This document shows, piece after piece, positions 1-5,121 of a stretch of DNA of 5,487 bases. The translations under genes were made by a program, and so were the position numbers. Source of the DNA: Planctomycetota bacterium (GTDB lineage Bacteria; Planctomycetota; B129-G9); contig JAUXGI010000107.1 of NCBI GenBank assembly GCA_030622295.1, positions 1 through 5,487 on the forward strand, written 5' to 3'. How positions within the stretch are numbered: the first letter of the stretch is position 1; each line of letters opens with the position of its first letter. Below the pieces are notes generated by a model. That model ran no database searches, was not told the DNA's origin, and saw only the letters and a program-made list of their open reading frames with translations.

Positions 1-134
1 ACCGTCAGGACCACCATGAACGGCAGGGATATGTCCCCCGTGCGGCGTGTGCGCCAGGACTTGATGATCTGCGGCAGCGTGGCAACCGTCGTGCATGCCG
101 CCGCCGCCAGCCCGATTATTGTTACTATCTCCAT
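1..134 (-). CDS. SemiSWEET-type (PQ-loop/MtN3) sugar transporter, N-terminal fragment
   Basis: Reading the minus strand from the ATG at 134 gives 44 codons that run off the left edge. The residues begin MEIVTIIGLAAAACTTVATL, followed by PQIIKSWRTRRTGDIS and a second hydrophobic start (LPFMVVLT). A first membrane helix (about residues 3-24) ending in the PQ motif (P21, Q22), then a basic loop with TGDIS and the start of helix 2, is the N-terminal signature of bacterial SemiSWEETs. These are proteins of about 85-100 residues with three helices that dimerise in the inner membrane and carry sugars by facilitated diffusion; the conserved proline of helix 1 acts as a hinge. The substrate cannot be told from the fragment. 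The gene is transcribed divergently from lptF. A weak GGGTAA lies about 8 nt upstream of the ATG, so the start rests mostly on family length. Another PQ-loop family member is the main alternative. Confidence 0.85.
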   Translation of the reverse strand, partial: MEIVTIIGLAAAACTTVATLPQIIKSWRTRRTGDISLPFMVVLT

Positions 135-148
135 CTGCTGTTACCCGG

Positions 149-178
149 ATTAAATAACCGTATCATTAGAATATTCAA
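149..178 (-). promoter_or_regulatory. Possible sigma70 promoter for the SemiSWEET gene
   Basis: On the minus strand, TTGAAT (complement of 173-178) and TTTAAT (complement of 149-154) are separated by 18 bp in an AT-rich stretch that stands out from the GC-rich surroundings. Transcription would begin near 142, leaving a leader of only about 8 nt before the ATG. That is short, so either the transcript is nearly leaderless or the true -10 lies slightly upstream. Confidence 0.3.
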
Positions 179-305
179 ATGTGTTTGCGCCCGAAACGCG
201 CAGGCATTTTGCAGTCAGCCGTACTGCATACAATGAAAGGGCTTTCACGTCAACTGTATTTTCCGCAGCGCTGGAGACATCTGCGTTTTCGCCGCTCCAA
301 CCCCT

Positions 306-333
306 TTGACTTTCATGCGCCGTCTGCTAAAAT
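306..333 (+). promoter_or_regulatory. Extended -10 sigma70-type promoter for the lptF-lptG operon
   Basis: TTGACT (306-311), a 16-bp spacer and TAAAAT (328-333) form a near-consensus promoter. A TG dinucleotide one base before the -10 (325-326) gives an extended -10. Transcription would start near 340 and leave a leader of about 187 nt before lptF. The -10 neighbourhood (CTGCTAAAATCC) closely matches that of the promoter at 3915-3943. This is seen in the sequence only; no start site has been mapped. Confidence 0.6.
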
Positions 334-354
334 CCTTCCCTTAAACAATGGGTG

Positions 355-403
355 GCAAGTAGCAAGTAGCAAGTAGCAGGCAGCAGGCAGCAGGCAGCAA
401 GTA
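355..403 (+). repeat. Tandem heptamer repeat, 7 copies
   Basis: Seven contiguous 7-bp units lie here: GCAAGTA three times (355-375), GCAGGCA three times (376-396) and GCAAGTA once more (397-403). The two versions differ by two transitions (consensus GCARGYA). Degenerate units continue to about 433, including CAAGTTT (420-426) and CGGGTAG (427-433). The tract begins about 20 bp after the lpt promoter -10 and would be transcribed in the lptF leader. It resembles the short tandemly repeated heptamers (STRR) known from cyanobacteria in unit length and intergenic location. Kinship to those is not claimed. Confidence 0.9.
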
Positions 404-415
404 GTAAGGGCAAGG

Positions 416-470
416 GTTTCAAGTTTCGGGTAGGGCGGCGAGACGTGTGTGGCCGCTTGAAACATGAAAC
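416..470 (+). repeat. Inverted repeat / large hairpin in the lptF leader
   Basis: GTTTCAAGTTTC (416-427) pairs with GAAACATGAAAC (459-470) at 11 of 12 positions. After a 5-nt bulge the stem continues with GGGCGGC (433-439) against GCCGCTT (452-458), which is five Watson-Crick and two G-U pairs, closing a 12-nt loop. Outside it, CTACTTGTTCCTTGC (491-505) can pair with GCAAGTAGCAAGTAG (355-369 or 362-376) with a single unpairable position in RNA. There is no U-tract, so this is not an ordinary terminator. It probably arose from repeat units inserted in opposite orientations. Confidence 0.6.
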
Positions 471-526
471 TCTCCGCTGCCGGTTGCCGACTACTTGTTC
501 CTTGCTTCCAATCCGTGGGGGCGCAA

Positions 527-1798
527 ATGTTCAGAGTCCGCATACTGCCGGGTTACGTATTTCAGGAATTCAGCAAGACGTTCATCCTTGCGTTTCTGGC
601 GGTGATAATCGTCCTGTTCGTCAGTTTCGGCTACAAGCAGGTCTCGGTGCAGAAGGGGCTGGATTTCGTGTCGGTCTTCAGCCTGTTGCCGTTCATTATG
701 GCCAAGGCGATGCCGTATGCGCTGCCGTTCGGGATGGTGTGCGCGTGCACGCTGGCCTATGGCAGGCTGGCGGGGGACAACGAAATCGACGCGATGCGCA
801 CCAGCGGCATACACCTGCACTGCGTCATAACGCCGGTCCTCGCCTTCGGGCTGCTGGCCAGCGTGGCAACCTACGCCGCCGATGACCTCCTGTCCCCCAT
901 GCTGGGCTGGCAGAGCGAACGGATACAGGACCGCGTGTTGCGGACCATTGTTCAGCGCTTCAGCAGCATAGGCAGCCCCACCTATTCATGGGAGGCAGGT
1001 GCGGACGAGAAGATACACTTGTACGTGGACGACATCGAAGGGGATGAACTGCGCGGCGTGGTGGTATACCTGACCGAGAAGGGCAGGATAACGCAGACCA
1101 TAATGGCCGAGTCCGGCCGGTTGAGATACTACAGCGACGGCGAGAAAAGACGGCTGGTAGTCGTCATCAGGTCCGGCACGGTTAAGAACATAAATCCGCA
1201 GCGGCCCGCCCGGATAAACATAGTACCGGCGCGCATAGGCGGCAATCAGGAAACCCACCTCCCATACGACCTCGAGACAATCGGAAAGGACGTGATGAGC
1301 GACCCCGCCTATCGCAGCACGATGCAGAATCAACGGAAGGCCGGGGAGTACAGGGAGAAGATCACGGAAGCGCGCCGGCGGCTGGCGGAGCTGGATGGAG
1401 AGAGCGCTGGCGGGAACGCAGACGAGGGCGAAACAGCGACGCTTGAGTCGGTGAAGAGAAAAAAACTGCGCGACAGGGCGGAGCGAGATATACGCAACGC
1501 CGCCAAGGACCTGAACGAGACGCTGATAGAAATCTACGGCAGGCTGGCGCTCGCCACATCGTGTTTCTTCCTGGCGCTGGTGGCCGTACCGTTGAGCATC
1601 GTAATCAGGCGCGGGCATATGCTGGTCGCTTTCCTGGTGGGACTCCTGCTGGTGGTCGCCTACATGGTGACCTTCCTGGTGGGGGGCAAGTTCCTCGGAA
1701 TGGGCGGCTACCTGCATCCCGGTCTGGCTGTATGGGCGCCCAACGTTATACTGCTTATCGTCGGCGCCTGCCTGATGTTGAAAGTTTTCAGAGCATAG
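527..1798 (+). CDS. lptF: LptF family LPS export permease
   Basis: This 423-residue protein is an LptF/LptG (YjgP/YjgQ) inner-membrane subunit of the LptB2FGC transporter, which lifts lipopolysaccharide out of the inner membrane towards the periplasmic bridge. Membrane helices are visible at about 17-38, 54-76 and 98-117. A periplasmic beta-rich domain follows (about 125-240), then helices at about 338-360, 364-387 and 402-421. Family hallmarks are YGRLAGDNEIDAMRTSGI after helix 2 and the VPLSIVIRRG stretch at the end of helix 4, equivalent to the usual PLxxxxRR. Residues 265-335 form a highly charged, probably helical segment before helix 4, with a Gly/Glu-rich break at 290-303. I start at 527 because the upstream in-frame ATG at 464 lies in repeat DNA and would add 21 non-family residues. 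A G-run (516-520) is the only ribosome-site candidate. LptF rather than LptG is chosen by its first position in the pair. lptG follows after 1 nt. Confidence 0.88.
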   Translation: MFRVRILPGYVFQEFSKTFILAFLAVIIVLFVSFGYKQVSVQKGLDFVSVFSLLPFIMAKAMPYALPFGMVCACTLAYGRLAGDNEIDAMRTSGIHLHCVITPVLAFGLLASVATYAADDLLSPMLGWQSERIQDRVLRTIVQRFSSIGSPTYSWEAGADEKIHLYVDDIEGDELRGVVVYLTEKGRITQTIMAESGRLRYYSDGEKRRLVVVIRSGTVKNINPQRPARINIVPARIGGNQETHLPYDLETIGKDVMSDPAYRSTMQNQRKAGEYREKITEARRRLAELDGESAGGNADEGETATLESVKRKKLRDRAERDIRNAAKDLNETLIEIYGRLALATSCFFLALVAVPLSIVIRRGHMLVAFLVGLLLVVAYMVTFLVGGKFLGMGGYLHPGLAVWAPNVILLIVGACLMLKVFRA

Positions 1799-1799
1799 G

Positions 1800-3194
1800 A
1801 TGATATTTCGCAGGATAGATCGCTACGTTATCAAGGCATTCCTCGCCTGGTTCGGCGTGTCGCTGGTGGGGCTTGTCGGCTTCTACCTGGTGGTGGACCT
1901 GTTTACGCGGCTGCACAAGTTCTTCGATTATCCGAAGGCCGAAGTCGTCCAGAAAATCCTTGTCTACTACCTCTGGCATACGCCGTTCCAACTGACTCAG
2001 TTCCTGCCGCTCGTCACGCTGATGGCGGCGATGTTCACCCTGGCCCGCATGGGCAAGTCCAACGAACTTGTGCCCATCATGAGCAGCGGCATCAGCCTGT
2101 ACCGGGTTGTCGGCAACATATTTCTCATGTCCGTGCTGGTCATGGGCTTCATGTACGGACTGCAGGAGTGGTTCATGCCGACCTTTGCCGACAGGATAGT
2201 CGCCGCCACCAGCAAACCCCGGGAGGCAAAGTCAATCCGGGACCTGCTCCCGGACGACCGGGGCCACCTGTTGCACTATCGCAGTTTCAATCCGGTCAGC
2301 AAGGAGATGAAGGGCGTGACGATATCGAGAATCAAATCCGAAAAGGGATACGGCGAGGCGAAATACATTTACGCCGACAGCGCCCGCTGGGGGCCGGCGA
2401 CCGTGCTTACGCTCAAGAAGGGCGCAAGCCTGTGCGGCTTCATACACACCCCCGCCGAAAATGAGATACTGGTGAGGAGGAACGGCCGCTTCCGCATTGT
2501 GACGAAGGAAGAGTTGGACCCCGAATCAAGCCCGGCCCGGGACGCCGACGGGGAAACCACGCTGCGCCTTGAAAACGGCACGCTTGTCAGGGGAGAGGTC
2601 TTCACCCCCGAAGGCGACCAGGTCCTCCTCAGAAACGGCAAATACGGCGTAATTATAAAGAAGGATGAGATAGTGAAGCGCGAAGAGGAAAACACCTGGA
2701 TACTCGACGGAGGCCTGGAACTCGATTACGATAAGATGTGGGCGGGGTCCGAAAACCCCGGGGCCTGCCGCCGGCAATGGCAGTTCGTCTTTGACGACTA
2801 CACCTATGCCTTTCCCACGAGTATCACCCCGCGCCAGGCATCCGTTAAAAGATTCAACCCATCGTTCGAAAGCCTCTTCAGCCTGTACCGGCATATCGAC
2901 CGCTATCCGGACTACGAGGTGTGGCGTGTGGCGCTGTTTGCGCGCACGGTCCAGCCCATTACAAACATCATACTCCTTCTGGTCGGTATACCGTTTGTGC
3001 TCAGGAGTGAGCGGCGCTCGATGTTCCTCAGCCTGGGCAAATGCGTGTTCATTTTCCTCATCTTTTTCGTCCTGACGTTCATCTGCCACAACCTCGGCGA
3101 ATCGAAGCACCTGCCGCCGTGGGTCGCCGTCTCACTGCCCATGGTGATGTTCGCCGCAATCGGCCTCTACCTCTTCGACAGAATAAGGACATAG
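1800..3194 (+). CDS. lptG: LptG family LPS export permease with enlarged periplasmic domain
   Basis: The 464-residue product is the second LptF/LptG-type permease and the likely heterodimer partner of the preceding gene. Helices lie at about 11-35, 62-82 and 103-122. The loop after helix 2 has the family pattern ARMGKSNELVPIMSSGISLY. The C-terminal half has helices at about 383-401, 408-430 and 439-459, with ARTVQPITN and VGIPFVLRSERR matching the conserved helix 4 region and its basic cytoplasmic end. At 464 residues it is about 100 longer than E. coli LptG (about 360). The extra length sits in the periplasmic domain, where two similar stretches (about 201-240 and 253-292) look like a duplicated small beta module. 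The start is one base after the lptF stop (TAGGATG), with almost no Shine-Dalgarno sequence. Translation is therefore probably coupled to lptF. No lptA, lptB or lptC is in the window. Confidence 0.88.
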   Translation: MIFRRIDRYVIKAFLAWFGVSLVGLVGFYLVVDLFTRLHKFFDYPKAEVVQKILVYYLWHTPFQLTQFLPLVTLMAAMFTLARMGKSNELVPIMSSGISLYRVVGNIFLMSVLVMGFMYGLQEWFMPTFADRIVAATSKPREAKSIRDLLPDDRGHLLHYRSFNPVSKEMKGVTISRIKSEKGYGEAKYIYADSARWGPATVLTLKKGASLCGFIHTPAENEILVRRNGRFRIVTKEELDPESSPARDADGETTLRLENGTLVRGEVFTPEGDQVLLRNGKYGVIIKKDEIVKREEENTWILDGGLELDYDKMWAGSENPGACRRQWQFVFDDYTYAFPTSITPRQASVKRFNPSFESLFSLYRHIDRYPDYEVWRVALFARTVQPITNIILLLVGIPFVLRSERRSMFLSLGKCVFIFLIFFVLTFICHNLGESKHLPPWVAVSLPMVMFAAIGLYLFDRIRT

Positions 3195-3195
3195 G

Positions 3196-3786
3196 ATGCA
3201 TTTCTCACCAGGATTTTCGGGGCGTCAGGGTAAGCAGACGGTAAACAACGTATTGCGGTCGGATTGCCCTCAGCGGGCAACAAACACTATGCCCGGCAAA
3301 TTCAGCGTGAGCCAGCGAGGGGGTCAGACGCCGAGGAGGAGGCCCCGATTTATCGGGGCCGACGGGAGGGGTCTGACTCCCCGAGCCTGTGCCCTCACAA
3401 TTGCCGCCCTCGCTTTCGTCGCCGTGGTCGCCGCCGGATGCAACGGCCTGGAAGAGGACGTAATCACGCAGGAAGGAATCTCCGCCGCGAAGGATATCAG
3501 CGTCTCACTCCGAAACCCCGTCCTGCAACTCACCGTTCACAATGTCAGGCATTACATGCGCGACGGCAGACTCTTCATTGAGGGCGGACTCTTGAACAGC
3601 AGCCCGAGGGACGTCTACGACGTGGCGCTGCGGGTGGTAACCTTTGACGAAGAAGGCCGCGTGCTCGACCGCAACATGGTCGTCTATCCCATTCCTCGTT
3701 CGCTGCCGCCCGGTGTGATGGGCCACTTCCGCATAAAACTCGACCCCACGGGTGTGGCCGCCGTCGCAATCGAAGTCTCCGACTGA
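3196..3786 (+). CDS. Predicted lipoprotein with FxLYD-like beta domain (start uncertain)
   Basis: The frame opens at an ATG one base after the lptG stop and encodes up to 196 residues. A hydrophobic stretch ending VAVVAAGC is a lipoprotein signal with its lipid-accepting cysteine at residue 82. Asn follows it, which by the E. coli rule would send the protein to the outer membrane. The mature part (about 105-196) has alternating beta pattern LFIEGGLLNSSPRDVYDV, VTFDEEGRVLD and LPPGVMGHFRIKL, resembling FxLYD-type extracytoplasmic domains (gain-of-beta, G-x-x-N-S, D-x-x-G, PPG, F-x-I). An 82-residue leader is abnormally long. Alternative starts are ATG 3289 (Cys 51), GTG 3307 (Cys 45) and a non-standard CTG 3373, which would put Cys at a normal 23. 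None has a convincing ribosome site, except that CTG 3373 sits close behind GGGAGGGG. Codons about 42-62 are made of a palindromic element, so the N-terminus may have been remodelled. Function unknown; the linkage suggests an envelope role. Confidence 0.72.
   Translation: MHFSPGFSGRQGKQTVNNVLRSDCPQRATNTMPGKFSVSQRGGQTPRRRPRFIGADGRGLTPRACALTIAALAFVAVVAAGCNGLEEDVITQEGISAAKDISVSLRNPVLQLTVHNVRHYMRDGRLFIEGGLLNSSPRDVYDVALRVVTFDEEGRVLDRNMVVYPIPRSLPPGVMGHFRIKLDPTGVAAVAIEVSD
3319..3381. repeat. Nested palindromic (REP/MITE-like) element inside a reading frame
   Basis: Outer arms GTCAGAC (3323-3329) and GTCTGAC (3371-3377) are perfect inverted repeats. They extend past one mismatch into GGG/CCC (3319-3321 and 3379-3381). 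Inside lies an almost perfect palindrome, GGCCCCGAT (3341-3349) and ATCGGGGCC (3352-3360), separated by two bases. Spacers of 11 and 10 bases join the two stems, so the whole can fold as a two-step hairpin or cruciform. This resembles dispersed REP-like elements. Only one copy is in the window, so mobility is inferred. There is no U-tract after it. Confidence 0.75.
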
Positions 3787-3830
3787 GCACAAGGCCCGGG
3801 ACCTTCAAGAGAACAAGCAAGTGGGAAAGC

Positions 3831-3846
3831 GAAGTTGTGAAGTTGT
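3831..3846 (+). repeat. Direct octamer duplication
   Basis: GAAGTTGT occurs twice back to back (3831-3838, 3839-3846), just before the period-7 tract at 3851. It lies in the spacer between the two lipoprotein genes and has no evident function. Being within 5 bp of another simple repeat, it may mark the same slippage-prone site. Confidence 0.7.
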
Positions 3847-3850
3847 CGAT

Positions 3851-3880
3851 ACCTGAAACCTGAAACCTGAAACCTGAAAC
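3851..3880 (+). repeat. Tandem heptamer repeat, 4 copies
   Basis: Four perfect units of CCTGAAA (3852-3879) are flanked by one matching base on each side. Read on the other strand the unit is TTTCAGG, in another rotation CAGGTTT. That shares five of seven positions with CAGGCAG/CAAGTAG of the upstream tract and fits the same CARGY(AG or TT) consensus. The tract ends 35 bp before the promoter at 3915. The surrounding spacer (3787-3914) holds no convincing gene and no terminator for the upstream operon. Confidence 0.9.
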
Positions 3881-3914
3881 TCCCCCCACTGTTTCCCCTT
3901 GCCTTCCTTTCCGG

Positions 3915-3943
3915 TTGAATTGCCTCCGGGTCACTGCTATAAT
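3915..3943 (+). promoter_or_regulatory. Near-consensus extended -10 sigma70-type promoter
   Basis: TTGAAT (3915-3920), a 17-bp spacer and a perfect TATAAT (3938-3943), with TG one base upstream of the -10 (3935-3936), make this the strongest promoter in the window. Transcription should start near 3950, giving a leader of about 39 nt for the lipoprotein gene at 3989. It means that gene is transcribed independently of the lpt operon. Confidence 0.8.
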
Positions 3944-3977
3944 CCCTCCGTGTCTCAAAAGCAGGATGTTGTCTCGC

Positions 3978-3981
3978 GGAG
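3978..3981 (+). promoter_or_regulatory. Ribosome binding site that fixes the start at 3989
   Basis: GGAG (3978-3981, within CGGAGAA) lies 7 nt before the ATG at 3989, an ideal spacing. The in-frame ATG at 3899 lies upstream of the promoter -35 and cannot be on this transcript. It would also bury the signal peptide behind 30 residues. Confidence 0.8.
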
Positions 3982-3988
3982 AACCTTC

Positions 3989-4954
3989 ATGAAGAACCTG
4001 ATACTGAGCGCGGCAGTGCTCTCCTTATACCTGTTTCTCGGCTGCGGTTCAAACTCGGACCGTGTCAGGAAACTCGAAAAAGACGTTGCCGAGAAGGAGA
4101 GAATCATAAAGACGCTGCAGGCCGACCATGCCGAAAAGGATAAGACGGTGGAGCAACTGCTGGCCCGGCTCAACGAGGGCTCGAACACAAGCGGCGGCCG
4201 GAAACTTGCCTGGGAAACCGTCTATCGCAATGCGAAAAAAATGCAAAAGAACGATGGGAAGTATGCCTGTTTCTACGCCGTCCTTGAGAACGTCGATGCC
4301 GAGGGCGTAAAGGCGGTCACCGAAACACTCGTCGCCAAAGGCTATAAGGTGAGCCCGACACCCTGGGACGGCGTGATAGAGGTCGGTTCCCCGCTGAAGG
4401 TCGTGCCGGTACTGGTTTTCCTGAAGAAGATAAACACCGTGAGAAACATCAAGGCGTTGAACGACGACAACCTCAGGGAAATCCGCGCGACGGAGGGCGT
4501 CAAGAGCGTCTGGCCGCAAAGCGCTTTTTTCTTCCCCGCGAAAGTCTGGCTGATAATTCCGCCTGATAAGAGAATCGAGGTGGACGTCAAGATTATCGGG
4601 CTGCCGCCCGAGTTCTTCGAGGCGGAAAAGGACCGCCTTGACATCAAGGAGTTCAGCAGGTACGACGGCGGCGGCGCTCAGGTTATCATGCCCGCCGCGT
4701 TCATAGACTATTACACGGGCTTCTATAGATTCTCCGAGGGCTGGAAACTCGACTACGAGAAAAGTTTCAAGAATGAGGCGATATACTTCAAGGTGGATCT
4801 TGCCGCCTCGACGGTCTTCGACGTGGAGACGAACCCTGTTTCCAGGGACCTCAAGGTTGTCGGCATCACAGACCGTATTAACACACTTGCCGTCATCGTC
4901 AAGCCCGAGGTCATTGACAACTGGAACAAATGCATGTTCGACAAGAAAGAATAA
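3989..4954 (+). CDS. Predicted coiled-coil lipoprotein of unknown function
   Basis: This 321-residue protein starts with MKNLILSAAVLSLYLFLGC, a short basic end, hydrophobic core and lipobox-like LGC with lipid-accepting Cys19. The next residue is Gly, so outer-membrane sorting is expected by the E. coli rule. Residues about 24-63 are highly charged with heptad spacing of Val/Leu/Ile (RKLEKDVAEKERIIKTLQ onward), a probable coiled coil. A short GSNTSGG linker follows. The rest (about 73-321) is a soluble mixed alpha/beta region with several short beta-like stretches (KYACFYAVLE, VVPVLVFLKKI, KVWLIIPP, EVDVKIIGLPPEF, NTLAVIVKPE) and no motif I recognise. It may hold repeated small domains, but I cannot show that by eye. 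The gene has its own promoter and a terminator behind it, so it is probably monocistronic. I do not assign a function. Confidence 0.85.
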   Translation: MKNLILSAAVLSLYLFLGCGSNSDRVRKLEKDVAEKERIIKTLQADHAEKDKTVEQLLARLNEGSNTSGGRKLAWETVYRNAKKMQKNDGKYACFYAVLENVDAEGVKAVTETLVAKGYKVSPTPWDGVIEVGSPLKVVPVLVFLKKINTVRNIKALNDDNLREIRATEGVKSVWPQSAFFFPAKVWLIIPPDKRIEVDVKIIGLPPEFFEAEKDRLDIKEFSRYDGGGAQVIMPAAFIDYYTGFYRFSEGWKLDYEKSFKNEAIYFKVDLAASTVFDVETNPVSRDLKVVGITDRINTLAVIVKPEVIDNWNKCMFDKKE

Positions 4955-5019
4955 AAAGGAACGGAGGGATAAAGCAAGAGAGATTTGTCCGACAAGATGA
5001 AATAGTTGCCGCGAGGGGG

Positions 5020-5039
5020 GCAGCCCTCGGCTGCTTTTT
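5020..5039 (+). terminator. Intrinsic terminator after the coiled-coil lipoprotein gene
   Basis: GCAGCC (5020-5025) and GGCTGC (5029-5034) form a perfect 6-bp GC-rich stem with a CTC loop, followed directly by five T residues (5035-5039). It lies 65 nt after the stop at 4954. It separates that gene from lysS, which therefore should have its own promoter in 5040-5121. The best I see there is a weak TTGAAG (5060-5065) with TAAGCG 17 bp later, which I do not call. Confidence 0.85.
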
Positions 5040-5101
5040 CCCTTCCGGCCCGCATCGCTTTGAAGACAGTGTTCGAGGTCAGTAAGCGCAAAAGGAAAAG
5101 A

Positions 5102-5116
5102 GCGGGCAAGGCCCGC
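5102..5116 (+). promoter_or_regulatory. Hairpin directly upstream of the lysS start
   Basis: GCGGGC (5102-5107) and GCCCGC (5111-5116) make a perfect 6-bp stem with an AAG loop, ending 5 nt before the ATG at 5122. The only nearby Shine-Dalgarno-like bases, AAGG (5108-5111), are in the loop and first stem pair. A purine-rich AAAAGGAAAAGAG lies just upstream but is about 20 nt from the ATG. The hairpin could bring that site close to the start or mask initiation. No T-box features are visible. Confidence 0.5.
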
Positions 5117-5121
5117 AAGTT

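Larger units (their letters stand above)
135..526. other. Divergent intergenic region with no protein gene
   Basis: This stretch of 392 bases between the SemiSWEET and lptF starts holds an AT-rich block (150-180), the lpt promoter, the tandem heptamers and the inverted units. A 65-codon open frame at 179-376 overlaps the promoter and the repeat and has no ribosome site or family resemblance, so I treat the region as regulatory and repeat DNA. Confidence 0.75.

Noticed and set aside
179..376. Small plus-strand frame of 65 codons in the divergent spacer
   Set aside because: It runs through the lpt promoter and into the heptamer tract, with no ribosome site and no protein-like pattern.
355..433. 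CRISPR array
   Set aside because: The units are 7 bp and directly contiguous, with no spacers of 25-40 bp, and no cas genes are present.
464..526. Upstream in-frame ATG for lptF, adding 21 residues
   Set aside because: These codons are repeat and hairpin DNA, the residues do not resemble an LptF start, and 527 gives the normal short basic end before helix 1.
986..1717. Minus-strand open frame of 243 codons opposite lptF
   Set aside because: It is His/Gln/Arg-rich, has no family resemblance and lies wholly opposite a clear conserved gene; long antisense frames are expected in GC-rich coding DNA.
2526..3110. Minus-strand open frame of 194 codons opposite lptG
   Set aside because: It lies wholly opposite conserved lptG sequence, is charged and low in recognisable pattern, and has no promoter or ribosome site of its own.
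3790..3806. Terminator after the lpt operon (AAGGCCCGGGACCTT region)
   Set aside because: The dyad has only a weak 4-bp outer stem and no T-run follows, so no terminator is called for this operon.
3575..3958. Minus-strand frame translating the heptamer tract (FRFQVSG type)
   Set aside because: The peptide is a by-product of the CCTGAAA repeat plus the antisense of the lipoprotein gene, and it overlaps a strong plus-strand promoter.
5040..5121. T-box or lysine riboswitch controlling lysS
   Set aside because: The spacer after the terminator is only about 80 bases and shows no T-box consensus or long lysine aptamer.
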